Shown here: positions 27,090-37,410 of the stretch, one piece after another
How the letters are laid out: every line of letters begins with the position of its first letter
How positions within the stretch are numbered: the first letter of the stretch is position 1
Assembly: GCF_020164745.1 (NCBI RefSeq)
Contig: NZ_JAIUGV010000013.1
Span: 62,001 to 126,000 of the forward strand
Length of the DNA stretch: 64,000 nt
Source of the DNA: Mesorhizobium sp. ES1-4
Lineage (GTDB): Bacteria; Pseudomonadota; Alphaproteobacteria; Rhizobiales; Rhizobiaceae
Direction: 5' to 3'
Made by a program: the position numbers and the translations under genes
The notes under the pieces: model-generated
What the model was told of the DNA's origin: nothing
The model's database searches: none
The model's input: the letters and a program-made list of their open reading frames with translations, nothing else

Positions 27090-27722
27090 TCAAGCAGGCT
27101 GCGGATGACGCTCTGGCGGCGTAGCTGCTGGCATGGGCGGAAGATGCGGCGCAACAATCGTCAGAGCCTCATCGAATTGGAGATCATGCTTGACCAGCAA
27201 ATGCGCGGCCAATGCTTCGATGGCTGACCAGTGATCGAGTACTAGCCGGGCCGTGCGATCTTCGATCCGCCTCCAACGGGGGCGGCGCGGCATCAGGAAC
27301 CGCAACTCACCATAGATTCGCTTGGCATCCGCGTAGTCGCTGCTCCCCTCATTCCCATCGGACGCATTCATCGCCATATCGCGCGGGTCCAGATAGCCTT
27401 CGAATGCGGATTCTGCAAAAGGACCTGCCAGACACGCAACTATCTCTTGGATCGCTTCATCGCGTTGGAAATGTCGATCCATATCGTTCTCGAAAATCGG
27501 CTTTAGCTCCGAGGTGAATCCTTGCGCTGAATAGAAAACCGTGCCTTCGACAAAACCACCGCACTCTCCGTCACCGGCGTCGGGGTAAATACTAACACTT
27601 GAGAAAGCAGGGAGTTCACGGTCGTCGTCGAACATCTGACGGTGCAAAACGATGGCGGCCACCGCGTGCCCGGCTTCGTGATGCGCCACAGACGGGAGAA
27701 GATATTGGGAGGCTACATTCAT
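27090..27722 (-). CDS. M41-like HEAGH zinc metallopeptidase domain protein, copy 1
   Basis: A 210-residue protein with HHEAGHAVAAIVLH at residues 14-27, the zinc-binding HExxH helix of FtsH-type (M41) peptidases. Further on, ACLAGPFAESAFEG and GSSDYADAKRIYGEL resemble the M41 helix carrying the third ligand. There is no AAA+ ATPase and no membrane segment, so it is a stand-alone domain. A nearly identical gene lies inverted at 37433-38062. The role is unknown; proteases of this kind may clear regulators of mobile elements. Confidence 0.7.
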   Translation of the reverse strand: MNVASQYLLPSVAHHEAGHAVAAIVLHRQMFDDDRELPAFSSVSIYPDAGDGECGGFVEGTVFYSAQGFTSELKPIFENDMDRHFQRDEAIQEIVACLAGPFAESAFEGYLDPRDMAMNASDGNEGSSDYADAKRIYGELRFLMPRRPRWRRIEDRTARLVLDHWSAIEALAAHLLVKHDLQFDEALTIVAPHLPPMPAATPPERHPQPA

Positions 27723-27997
27723 GCGGTGCGGCTCTCAGATCTAGTTTCCATCCAAGCCCTGATATCGGATTCAAGCCATGCGACTCGGCCGGGGGAGATG
27801 CGACGCCGCTTAGGGAACAGGCCTGCCTTCAGAGTCGCGCGGTCGCGCTCGAACTGCGTTCCACTGAAGTGCTTCAGGGTCTTTGCCGACTGGCCGGCGG
27901 CCCAGGCAAGTGCCCGCTCGCCTTCCACATCTTCAAGCCAAAGATAGAGATCGTCGTCGGGAGCATCCAGCGTTGGACGGACATCAAATGCGTTCAT
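27719..27997 (-). pseudogene. truncated N-terminal copy of the S9 peptidase
   Basis: The first ~55 codons (MNAFDVRPTLDAPDDDLYLWLEDVEGERALAWAAGQSAKTLKHFSGTQFERDRA) match the gene at 18478-20640. After that the frame reads unrelated sequence into the M41-like gene. It belongs to the repeated block 27835-28290. Confidence 0.8.
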
Positions 27998-28290
27998 GTC
28001 CGGACAGCCTTCAGAAAGAAGGGATAGAGGCTTCCGTTTGATCGGGAACGCTTAGTGTTGGTAGCGGCGCCCACATGTTCGAAAAGCGTGATCATTGATG
28101 AGTTCTTCCAGTCGGTGCGGCATCGCAGTGCTTTTGCGCATAGGACCGCAATTGTCGTGCCAACTGGGAAAATCGTTTCGGAACAACGTGATCGCTCTGG
28201 CAGCGTTGTGTCAGATGTCCGACATCGTCGAGAATCCGACAACGAGTGCTCCTCCTAATCACCGGATCAACCTCCGGCGCCAGTCGGTGA
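27835..28290. repeat. repeated block: S9 peptidase 5' end plus upstream region (copy 2)
   Basis: Same orientation as the copy at 20500-20935 and well conserved, including the whole upstream region. The stretch 28290-28972 that follows has fragments such as FGFNLKDYGVLFAEKIGLFVARAAEPKELFWVADTG, which read like coding sequence of a lost gene that I cannot name. Confidence 0.7.
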
Positions 28291-28972
28291 CACCGCATTC
28301 CTCTGTCTTTCCAGGAGACGGCGTGGACATCAATGCCGTTCCTCACCGAACCCGCCTCCTAGCCCTTCGCCCATACGTCACGGCCGCCCCCCGGTTTGGC
28401 TTCAACCTGAAGGATTACGGCGTCCTCTTCGCAGAGAAGATCGGGTTGTTCGTGGCGCGCGCAGCGGAGCCCAAGGAGCTTTTCTGGGTTGCGGATACTG
28501 GCATGTCGATATTACGACCGTGTGTCCTTCGACAAGCTTGGTGGCTTCTTCAACCAGAATCTCGCCGCGGAGATCGAATCGTTATCTGCGCCGCAAAGTG
28601 CGGCCGGTGAGCGGCGTGGCCCTGCGTTCCAGTTGGCCACGGTCCTCGCTGGGACGAGCAAGTAAATGGCTTGCGCAGCAACGGTGCGATCACACCTGGA
28701 GCACGGCGTCATCAGGAAAGCGCCATCCTTGTGCGCCCACGACACCCTGGTCGCCATCGGCCGCATCGCGGGGGGGCACTGTGGGCGATAACCATTCATT
28801 GATCTGGGCGATTGAGGGTTCTGCCGGGGCGCTATTGCTGCTCGGTAGGGCTGCGGGCTGGCGAGTCTACCAAGGCGAGCAACGACAGGCGAGACGGCAG
28901 ACATTACGTGACGGAACTTGATATTGCAGTGCAGCAAGCGTAGAGCACCGCGCGCTTATCGGAGTGTCGTCC

Positions 28973-30904
28973 ATGGCCCTTACCAATGCTGGTAACGAGG
29001 CAGAACCTGTCGAACAATCGAGCCATTCTGAGGTCGAGCAGCACAGCACCAAGGCGCTGATGTTGGGCGCACTAGGTGTCGTTTATGGCGATATAGGCAC
29101 CAGCCCGATCTATGCATTTCGCGAGGCGTTGCATGCATCAGCGGGTGGCAACGTCGCCAGCCGTGGCGACATCCTCGGCGTACTCTCGCTGATCATCTGG
29201 TCCCTGACGATCACCGTGACGATCAAATACATCATGTTCGTGCTCCGCGCCGACAATCGAGGCGAGGGCGGAGTGCTGTCGCTTATGGCGCTGGCGCGCA
29301 ACAGTTTCCCGACCTGCTCTGCGGTGATCCTCGGCATCGGCATCGGCATCGGCATCGTCGGCGCGGCGCTTTTTTTTGGCGACGCCGTCATTACGCCGGC
29401 AATCTCGGTACTGTCGGCGGTCGAAGGTATGAATGTCGTCACGCCGACGTTCCAGCCCTATGTGGTGCCGCTGACACTGGCCATCCTGGCGATCGTGTTT
29501 GCGGTACAGCGGTTTGGCACCGGCGGCGTAGGATTGGTGTTCGGACCCGTTACCGCGCTGTGGTTCCTGGCCATCGGCCTTTCCGGGCTCAACCACATCA
29601 TGGACGACCCGGAAATCCTGCTGGCAATCAGCCCGCATTACATCGTGTCGTTCCTGGTCAACTCGCCTGACGTCGCCTTCGTTACGGTTGGTGCAGTCTT
29701 CCTCGCCGTCACCGGAGCCGAGGCGCTCTACGCCGACCTCGGCCATTTCGGCCGCAAGCCGATCGTGCTCGCCTGGCTGGCGATCGTGTTCCCTTGTCTG
29801 TTGCTCAATTATGTCGGGCAAGGCGCCTTCGTGCTGGCAAATGGCGGCGTTGTCGGTCATCCGTTCTTCGAGATGAACCAGGGCTGGACGCTTATTCCGA
29901 TGGTCGTGCTTGCCACGGCGGCGACCGTGATCGCCTGCCAGGCGGTGATCTCCGGCGCCTTTTCGCTGACCAGGCAAGCGGTACAGCTCAACATGCTGCC
30001 GCGTTTCGTCATCCAGCACACGTCGGAAAAACAGTCGGGCCAGATCTATCTGCCGCGCATCAACCTGATGCTGGCGCTGGTGGTGATGCTGCTGGTGGTC
30101 GGCTTCGGCGAATCCAGCCGGCTGGCCTCGGCCTACGGTATTTCGGTGACCGGCAATATGCTGGTGACGAACATACTGCTTTTTGTTGTGATGACGCGCA
30201 TCTGGAAATGGCCGCTCGGCGTCGCGATAGCCTTAATGGCGGTGTTCGTCTTCATCGATACCGGCTTCTTTGCAGCTAACATCGTCAAGGTATTCGAAGG
30301 CGGCTGGGCCTCGCTTGCCATTGCCGCAGTGATCGTGATGACCATGTGGACTTGGATAAGAGGCAGCAGGTATCTATTTGACAAGACGCGCAGGAACCAG
30401 ATTCCGCTCGATTTCCTTGCGGGCAATCTGTTGAAGAAGAAACCGCAGCTGGTGTCCGGTACGGCCGTGTTCCTGACCAGCGATCCCGCCAGTGCGCCGA
30501 CCGCGTTGATGCACAGCCTGAAGCACTACAAGGCGCTGCACGAACAGAACGTCATCCTCTCTGTGGTGACGGCGCAGCAGCCCGTGGTGCCCGACAGCGA
30601 GCGGATCAAGATGGAAACGATCAATGAGCTGTTCATGCGGGTGACACTGACCTTCGGCTACATGGAACAGCCTAACATCCCGCGTGCGCTGGCGATCTGC
30701 CGCAAGCAGGGTTGGAAGTTCGACATCATGACGACGTCCTTCTTCCTGTCGCGTCGCTCGCTCAAGGCGTCACCCAACTCCGGCATGCCGGTGTGGCAGG
30801 ACAAGCTGTTCATCGGCTTGGCGCGCACGGCCGCCGACGCGACGGAGTATTTCCAGATCCCGACCGGACGTGTGGTCGAGATCGGAACGCAAGTGGCCGT
30901 TTAG
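28973..30904 (+). CDS. kup: Kup potassium uptake protein
   Basis: About 643 residues; the ATG at 28973 is preferred over a GTG at 28964 because GGAG lies eight bases ahead of it. Kup transporters import K+ with protons across the inner membrane. The family signature GALGVVYGDIGTSPIYAFREAL opens the protein, followed by FFGDAVITPAISVLSAVEG and about twelve membrane segments, then a ~200-residue cytoplasmic tail. At 29333-29356 four GGCATC units encode an extra Gly-Ile run (LGIGIGIGIVG) where relatives have a shorter turn. It stands alone amid relics. Confidence 0.95.
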   Translation: MALTNAGNEAEPVEQSSHSEVEQHSTKALMLGALGVVYGDIGTSPIYAFREALHASAGGNVASRGDILGVLSLIIWSLTITVTIKYIMFVLRADNRGEGGVLSLMALARNSFPTCSAVILGIGIGIGIVGAALFFGDAVITPAISVLSAVEGMNVVTPTFQPYVVPLTLAILAIVFAVQRFGTGGVGLVFGPVTALWFLAIGLSGLNHIMDDPEILLAISPHYIVSFLVNSPDVAFVTVGAVFLAVTGAEALYADLGHFGRKPIVLAWLAIVFPCLLLNYVGQGAFVLANGGVVGHPFFEMNQGWTLIPMVVLATAATVIACQAVISGAFSLTRQAVQLNMLPRFVIQHTSEKQSGQIYLPRINLMLALVVMLLVVGFGESSRLASAYGISVTGNMLVTNILLFVVMTRIWKWPLGVAIALMAVFVFIDTGFFAANIVKVFEGGWASLAIAAVIVMTMWTWIRGSRYLFDKTRRNQIPLDFLAGNLLKKKPQLVSGTAVFLTSDPASAPTALMHSLKHYKALHEQNVILSVVTAQQPVVPDSERIKMETINELFMRVTLTFGYMEQPNIPRALAICRKQGWKFDIMTTSFFLSRRSLKASPNSGMPVWQDKLFIGLARTAADATEYFQIPTGRVVEIGTQVAV

Positions 30905-31209
30905 GTATGCCCGGTTAAGCAGAATCAATTGGCATTTCGCGAGCCGGTGAATGCCTGACCGGGCGGAGGCCACGATGCTTGCGCCAAACTGGGGTCCGGT
31001 TCCAGGCCTGAAGCTTCCGGCCCCGAAAGCCGTCCTTTACGCCTGCGATCATTTCCGTTCCGCATTGTCTTGCCGACCCACCAGTCGAGATGCGCTGAAA
31101 CGACCTCGCCGGGCAGCAACTTATCATTTGAACCTAATCGATGTGCCGCAAGTCCGACCTTCATTCTTCAGTTCACAGGCTAGCGTTGCCAAAATCGGCG
31201 TGCCGCCTA

Positions 31210-31672
31210 ACCGGCGCCGCACCGTGACCTGTCAGGATGCTATGCAGGCGCGAGGCAGAAGCTGGCTCGAGGCCGCCGGCCTGGTGCTGGTCCGGCAGCG
31301 GCCGGGCTCGGCCAAAGGCTTCATGTTCCTCTGGAGGATGAGACGGGTGCGGCAAACGTCGTCGTCTGGGTCAAGATCTCTCGAGAAATTCCGGCGCGTG
31401 CTTCTTGCTTCGGCCATGCTCGGCGTCCGCGGACGCATCCGACGGAAGAGGAGGTGGTGCACCTCGTCGCCCACGAGCTGACCGATCTGTCGGCCGGGCT
31501 GGCCAGCGTGGGAAACCGCAAGACGCCGTTTCCGTTGCCGCACGGCCGAGGGACGAGGCTCATCACGGCGGATCGGGCATCGATCCGCGCGGCATGCCGA
31601 AGGGGCGCGACATCGTCGATGCAGTATGACCATATCGACCCTATCAAGTTCAAGACGCGTAACTTCCGGTAG
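31210..31672 (+). pseudogene. dnaE2/imuC relic (error-prone DNA polymerase, 3' end)
   Basis: LEAAGLVLVRQRPGSAKGFMF, then in another frame DETGAANVVVWVKISREI, RPRTHPTEEEVVHLVAHELTDLSAGLASVG and finally PLPHGRGTRLI with a KFKTRNFR end. This is the OB-fold C-terminus of DnaE2 with several frameshifts. The main polymerase part is absent. The flanks 30905-31209 and 31673-32099 hold no recognisable gene. Confidence 0.8.
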
Positions 31673-32099
31673 CGCTTCCGGAGGCCACTTCAGCAGCATG
31701 TTGTGCACACTTTTGTCGGACCCTGTTAACTGCCGATTGGCAGCAGGTCACCCCGTGCCGGATCCCAAATGTCGTCGCTCTCAAGCGCAACGACTGCCCG
31801 CACCCTTTTTAAGTCAGCGAGCACCTCCACCGCCGGACGCCGCCCCGTTTCCTGAGCCGCGGCGTAACGGGTGTATTTGTGACTGTCCGGCTCAAACCAC
31901 TTCAACGATTCCAAAGTAGCCATGGCATCGCCCTTGCGGCTGCGCGTGATGCGAATGATCGTGATCCCATCCTAAGCGCTCGCGTCGAATGGAGACACGC
32001 TGCCAACGCTTCATCTGCTCTACCCCATCTTTGTTCCAAGGCGGTCGGATCATCTCAATGAGCCCTGCCTCGGGGTGGCCAAAGCATGCATATTTATCG

Positions 32100-32560
32100 T
32101 TCGGCCCCGCATCGAATTATCATCTGCGATGTGGGACTCGATCTTGGGTTGGCGACGGCTTCGCTCCGGGAGTAGACGTCGGACCACTGATAAGTGCCGG
32201 ACCTTCTCCACAATTTCTCGGCGGACTCATCGTGAACGCTCGATTGGACGTAAATGCGGTTCGCGGAAACGCAGGTCTGGCCGGCATTGCGGAACTTCGC
32301 CTGGACCGCACCGTCAACAGCACCGTCAATGTCGGCATCATCGAAGATGATGAAAGGTGCATTGCCGCCGGTTTCAAGGCTGACCTTCTTGATCTGGTCA
32401 GAGCACTGACGCATCAGCAGCCGTCCGACCTCGTTCGAACCGGTAAAGCTGATCTTTGGAATTGGTGCAGAGTTCACGGCCCACGCGATCACCTTCGGAC
32501 GCATAGATCAGGTTGACCACGCCATCGGGAAAGCCGGCCTGATGGCGAGAGCAAACATTG
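32100..32560 (-). pseudogene. gabD relic (partial copy of 41586-43043)
   Basis: ISFTGSNEVGRLLMRQCSDQIKKVSLETGGNAPFIIFDDADIDGAVDGAVQAKF and NAGQTCVSANRIYVQSSVHDE match the intact gabD at 41586. About 145 bases (32225-32370) look identical to 42125-42270. The flanks are diverged and frameshifted. It keeps the same orientation and order relative to the M16 relic as the intact pair. Confidence 0.85.
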
Positions 32561-32569
32561 CACCTAGCC

Positions 32570-33066
32570 ACGCCACGATAAGATCGAGCGCGGCTTCGTT
32601 GCGTGCGGGTCTGTGGTCAGTGGAGGGCGGAGGAAAAGCGCTCGGCGTGCTCGCCCTCGCGATACCACTGGTTCGCGCCGGCAAGCGCCAGTTTCTGAGG
32701 CAAATCGCCGAACAGCTGGTAGAGCCTTACTCTCAGGGCTTGGCATCTATGTCGCCTACGACCGCCACATGCAGCCCGTCGCGTGCGAAAGCGGCTTTGT
32801 GGAAGGCGCTTAGATCGGAGGGCGTTACGCTAGTCAGCCTCCCTTGGGCGGTCTCGAATACGGATGCGTGCGTAGATTCCGCGCCGCCAGGCCAGCTCGG
32901 CGATCGCATGAGGTTCGCGCTCATTGGCAATGATTTCGGAGAGAAGCTGGGCGCGTATGCGGTCGAAAAGTGCTGGTGTAGCCGGATGCGGGTCCCGCCG
33001 CCGAGAATGTCGGCCAGCAGTCGAGCGCCGCGGCCCCGCACCAGGGACCGCCCATGAATGACTCAT
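32570..33066 (-). pseudogene. M16 peptidase relic (partial copy of 43477-46152)
   Basis: LLADILGGGTRIRLHQH, LLSEIIANEREPHAI and TSVTPSDLSAFHKAAFARDGLHVAVVGDIDA correspond to separate parts of the M16 gene at 43477-46152, joined by deletions. With the gabD relic it shows an ancient duplication of the gabD-M16 region. Confidence 0.75.
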
Positions 33067-33292
33067 GCGAGGCGTCTCAAGGCTGTCCGCGATCCAGCGC
33101 CAGATCTCCGCCTCGCCCGAGACGCGCAGAGCTGGCCGGTTGTGCAGGAGCCGTCGGCAATATCCGCCTTCCTCGTTCGGATGGGTAACGCTTGCGATAC
33201 GGAGTCTTGACTTTGGCAGTCGCTCTGTGACATTACCTATATAAAGTTCGAAAGAAGGCGATATGGATCATGCATAGGTCACAGAGACCCGA

Positions 33293-33631
33293 ATGAAGGC
33301 AACGTATAAACGCACCTATTCGCGCTACGCGATGGAAGCGCTTGGCCTTTTCGGTAAGACCATCCGGCTTGGCCGGATGCAGCACCGGTTAACCGCACAG
33401 GAGTTAGCCGAGAGAATCGGTGTTTCACGCAGCACCCTGCAGCGCATCGAGAAGGGCGATCCCAAAGTCGAAATCGGACTGATGTTCGAAGCTGCTGCCA
33501 TTGTCGGTGTGAAGCTGTTCGATGCCGACGGCAATGGCATCACAGCCCTCACAGGCCGCATGGACGATCGCATCGCGCTGCTGCCGAAGCACGTCTACAA
33601 GGCCGGCAAGCAGATCGTCGATGAGTTCTAA
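33293..33631 (+). CDS. hipB: HipB-like XRE antitoxin/repressor
   Basis: A 112-residue protein: LFGKTIRLGRMQHRLTAQELAERIGVSRSTLQRIEKGDPKVEIGLMFEAAAIVGV is an XRE helix-turn-helix with a short C-terminal tail. It overlaps the start of hipA by 11 bases, the usual hipBA arrangement. The antitoxin would bind HipA and repress the operon. ACCTAT near 33233 and ATAGGT near 33273 form a wide inverted pair ahead of it, a weak operator candidate. Confidence 0.85.
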   Translation: MKATYKRTYSRYAMEALGLFGKTIRLGRMQHRLTAQELAERIGVSRSTLQRIEKGDPKVEIGLMFEAAAIVGVKLFDADGNGITALTGRMDDRIALLPKHVYKAGKQIVDEF

Positions 33632-34937
33632 GGTCCCCAAGTACGACGAAGCCTATGTCTGGGTCTGGCTGCCGGGCGAGACCGCGCCGGTTGTCGCCGG
33701 GCGGCTATATGCCCATGACGGACTCGTCAGCTTCAACTATGGCAGGAGCTTTCGTGAACTGGGAAGCGCGATCCCGCTTTATCTCCCGGAACTGCCCCTG
33801 AAGGCAGGCGAATTGCCTTTGCTTCCTGGCCTAACCATGCCGGGATGCATCCGCGATGCTGCCCCTGATGCCTGGGGACGACGGGTTATCCTAAACCGCA
33901 AATTCGGTGTGAAGGGCGATGAAATCGCGCGGCTCGATATTTCAGAACTGACGTTCTTGCTGGAATCAGGCTCGGACCGCATCGGCGCGCTCGATTTTCA
34001 GTTTTCGCCAATGCATTACGAGCCGCGCGCACTGGCCAATGCCACTCTCGAAGAGCTTGTCCAATCGGCGGAGCGGGTAGAGAAAGGTATTCCGCTCACC
34101 CCCGAATTAGATCAGGCGCTGCATCACGGCAGCTCGATCGGCGGCGCAAGGCCAAAGGCGCTGATCGAGGGTGACGCCGTCAAGCATGTCGCGAAATTTT
34201 CCTCGTCTGCCGACCTTTACAGCGTCGTCAAAGGAGAATTCATAGCCATGCGGCTTGCCGCCTTGTGCGGCATCAGAGCGGCATCCGTCTCGCTCGTTCG
34301 CGCCGCAGGCAACGACGTGTTGCTCGTCGAGCGATTCGACCGGATCAAGGTCACGGGCGGCTGGCAACGCAAATCCATGGTCTCAGCGCTGACGATGCTC
34401 GCGCTCGATGAGATGATGGCGCGTTACGCCAGCTACCAGGATTTGGCGGAGATCATTCGCCACCGATTCACCGCGCCGTCGGAAACTCTGCGCGAGTTGT
34501 TCAGCCGCATTGTCTTCAACATACTTTGCGGCAACACCGACGATCATGCCCGCAACCATGCGGCATTCTGGGACGGCGCTAAGCTCACCCTCACGCCTGC
34601 GTACGATATTTGTCCGCAGGCCCGCAGTGGCCAGGAGGCCAGCCAGGCCATGCTCATCAGCGGCAATAACCGCATGAGCCGGATAGCGTCCTGCCTTGAA
34701 GCGGCGCATCACTTCCTGCTCAGCGCGCCGGAAGCTCTTGCGATTGTTGAAGGCCAGCTCCGATGCATTGCGGAGAATTGGCCGCGTGTCAGCGAGGAAG
34801 CTACGCTATCCGGCACAGATCGCAATCTGTTCTGGGGCCGACAGTTCCTCAATCCCTACGCTTTTACGGCGCTGGAAGGAAGCGCCGACGTTCTCCGCGC
34901 TCTGGCTGACGAACTACGCAACAGTGTTCACGCCTGA
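33621..34937 (+). CDS. hipA: HipA family serine/threonine kinase toxin
   Basis: A 438-residue protein from the ATG at 33621 (MSSKVPKYDEAYVWVW). The N-terminal HipA_N domain (LYAHDGLVSFNYGRSFRELG) is followed by the kinase core: GGARPKALIEGDAVKHVAKF with the ATP-binding lysine, LLVERFDR, the catalytic CGNTDDHARNHAAFW loop and the metal-binding TPAYDICP. HipA kinases phosphorylate glutamyl-tRNA synthetase or similar targets and slow growth. All catalytic residues are present, so the module looks functional. Such modules commonly stabilise mobile elements. Confidence 0.92.
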   Translation: MSSKVPKYDEAYVWVWLPGETAPVVAGRLYAHDGLVSFNYGRSFRELGSAIPLYLPELPLKAGELPLLPGLTMPGCIRDAAPDAWGRRVILNRKFGVKGDEIARLDISELTFLLESGSDRIGALDFQFSPMHYEPRALANATLEELVQSAERVEKGIPLTPELDQALHHGSSIGGARPKALIEGDAVKHVAKFSSSADLYSVVKGEFIAMRLAALCGIRAASVSLVRAAGNDVLLVERFDRIKVTGGWQRKSMVSALTMLALDEMMARYASYQDLAEIIRHRFTAPSETLRELFSRIVFNILCGNTDDHARNHAAFWDGAKLTLTPAYDICPQARSGQEASQAMLISGNNRMSRIASCLEAAHHFLLSAPEALAIVEGQLRCIAENWPRVSEEATLSGTDRNLFWGRQFLNPYAFTALEGSADVLRALADELRNSVHA

Positions 34938-35169
34938 TCCGGCGCTGGATTTCGGACAAGCTCGGCAAGCGCAAGACGCCCACAATATCGACAACCCTTG
35001 CCGTGCCAGGACGAAGATTGAACAAACGGCTCTTCAACAGTGACAACGTGCACTGCGGAGAGATGTGGAGCTGACACCGCAAAAGCCCAAGACGCGCGAC
35101 TTCCCGCGATACAACTCCACATAACTGAGCGTCTACAAGCGGTGCAGCCAGCCAAACATCCAGCCATCA

Positions 35170-35990
35170 AAGCGATGATCGTCTGATCTTTTGCCGATGA
35201 CATCACGTCGGGGAAGCCTTGTTCGAGCGCTTGCCGCTTCATATCGATACCGGCCTGGGCGTAGCGCATCGTTAGTTCAGCCCGAGTGGCCTGGCCATCG
35301 ACTGATGGTGGCGATGTCAACACCCGCCTTGACGAGGTGGATGGCCGTCGTGTCCCGCAAAGGGCGATGATGGATGCTTTTTTCCGCCATGGTGGTTCCT
35401 TCGCCCGCAGCCATGTGTGCGCAGCAAGTATGGAACACCGAACCGGGTGAGCAGTGTGGGGCGGTCGTTGCTTTGCTCGGCGGGACAGGGCGATACCAGA
35501 CGAAGGTCACAATCGAAGATTCAGGATCCCTGAACTCGTGCATCCGTATTGAACATCAGCGAAAACAGAGCGTAATCCCGCTGTCCAGAAGGCGTGCGGC
35601 GGACGATACGCGCCAGGACGCTCTTGATTTCCGGGCTCATCGAGATATTCGACAGGTGCCACCCACGCGCCCTCTTGAAGGGAAGTGTCACCACCAGTTG
35701 CAGCGTATCCTAATATTCGGGGTGCTCCGAAATCAGGAACCGCGCAAAGGCATGCATCGCCGCCAGCCTTGCATTGCGGGTCGCAACTGCCACGCTCGAC
35801 CTCAAGTGATGTGAGAAAGCTGCCCATCCTGTCGGTATTGATGTCGGAGACCGCTTCTTCTTTCAAGAATATCTTCCCGCTCTCCCGCGGCATGAGCCCG
35901 TGGCATGCTTCGGCCCAATGCTGTGGATTGATGTTTCTTCATGCCACAACCTCGCTGACGAGACCGCCGAAAGCCCCTTCAAAGCGGTCG
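35170..35990 (-). pseudogene. XerC-type tyrosine recombinase relic
   Basis: Minus-strand pieces in order are FLTSLEVERGSCDPQ, PVEYLDEPGNQ, ALFSLMFNTGA-like sequence in broken form, ILNLRL, then KSIHHRPLRDTTAIHLVKAGVDIATISRWPGHSG and LTMRYAQAGIDMKRQALEQGFPD. The Arg/His/Tyr order of the active site can be followed but there are several frameshifts. Between hipA and this relic (34938-35170) nothing is recognised. Confidence 0.75.
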
Positions 35991-36039
35991 GTGGCGATCT
36001 CTCGCAGCTTTGGAAGGTAGTGCATTGATTTTTCGTGGA

Positions 36040-37250
36040 ATGGGGACCCTGTTTAAAGGGTGATTTTCGTCCAAACGGGACCCCTTAACGATGGGGTCAT
36101 CAAGATGCCTCCGGCTTGATCGGAGGCATTTGTGTTTTGGATGTTGGTTTTAGAGACGATTGCAAAGATACGTCGGCTGTCGCTGGTCCAGGGGAAGTCG
36201 ATCAAAGCGATCTGCCGTGAGCTGAAGATCTCGCGCAAGGTGGTGCGCAAGGTCCTGCGTTCTGAGGAGACGCAGTTCCGCTACGAGCGCAAGCACCAGC
36301 CCTATCCCCGCATGGGAGCTCGGCGTGAGACGCGGGACCGGCTGCTGTCGGCGAATGCGGCCAAGCCGCAGCGGGAGCGGCTGCCGGTCGCTTCGACGGC
36401 TTCCATTGCATTCCCCCGTCGGTGTCGAAGACCTGCACGGTGCGCTTCGACAACAACAAATACTCGGTGCTGTCGAGTGCCGTCGGTCGGCCCATCGAGA
36501 TCCATGCTTATGTCGATCGGATCGCATCCGCCAGAGGATGGCGTGGTCGTGGGAGAACACGTTCGCTCCTTTGGCCGCAACGAGGTCGCCTACGATCCCT
36601 GGCACACGGCGCGCGCCGTTCCTTGGCTGGGTCGTGCGGTCGGCAATGGAGAAGGTGCGGCGCAGCTCAAGGCGGTTGATGACGTCGACCGGCAGATGGT
36701 GTTGATCCTCACCTGGGTGCTGACCGACGGATTGAGCGCGGTCGAGGCCGCCTGTCAGGAAGCCATCGAGCACGGTGCATCGTCGGCGCCGGTGATCCTC
36801 AACATCCTGGCCCGCAGCCGCGATCCGGCGCCGGGCACGATCCTTTCCATTCCCCAAGCGCTGAAGCTAGCTCACGAGCGGTCGCCGACTGCACCCGCTA
36901 TGACAGTCTCAGGAGGACAAACAGCCATGGAACGCACCGAGGTACTGGAACTGATGGGAGCGCTGAAGCTCTACGGAATGCGCAGAGCCTATGACGAGAT
37001 CATGGGCGCGTCGCCATCAAGCGACGGCACGAGCCGCCCAGGATTGTCGGTGATCTCTTGCAGGCCGAGATATCGGAGAAGCAGGCCCGCTCCATCAAAT
37101 ACCAGTTCGCTGTCGCCAAGTTGCCGCTGGCCAAGGACATCGACGACTTCGACTTCGCCGACACGCCGGTCACCCCCTGATGCGCGATCTCGCCCGGCCG
37201 CGCCTTCGTCGCCGATCAGCGCAACATCGTCCTGGTCGGCCGCCTTCACG
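36040..37250 (+). pseudogene. IS21 family element, internally deleted (istA and istB relics)
   Basis: It starts at about 36040 with the GTGGAATGGGGACCCTG end. The istA part has ETIAKIRRLSLVQGKSIKAICRELKISRKVVRKVL, then a deletion, then RMAWSWENTFA / NKYSVLSSAVGRPIEIHAY-like pieces and QMVLILTWVLTDGLSAVEAACQEA. The istB part begins MERTEVLELMGALKLYGMRRAYDEIMG at 36928 and is frameshifted and cut off near 37250. Both genes are dead. Confidence 0.85.
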
Positions 37251-37309
37251 GGTCACCCAACTCGCGCGGAAGGTCGACCGCATTGCGACGGGCGCGTGTC
37301 GACTTCCCA

Positions 37310-37410
37310 ACAATGTCAGACAGGAGACGCAACGCTATCGGAGCGATCGCATTGCCCGAAACGATTTTCCCAGTTGGCACGACAATTGCGGTCCTATGCG
37401 CAAAAGCAAA
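37310..37410. repeat. inverted third copy of part of the S9 peptidase upstream region
   Basis: The reverse complement of this stretch (GCGCATAGGACCGCAATTGT, then GGGAAAATCGTTTCGG) matches 28135-28200 and 20775-20840. It joins directly onto the inverted copy of the M41-like gene. Confidence 0.7.
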
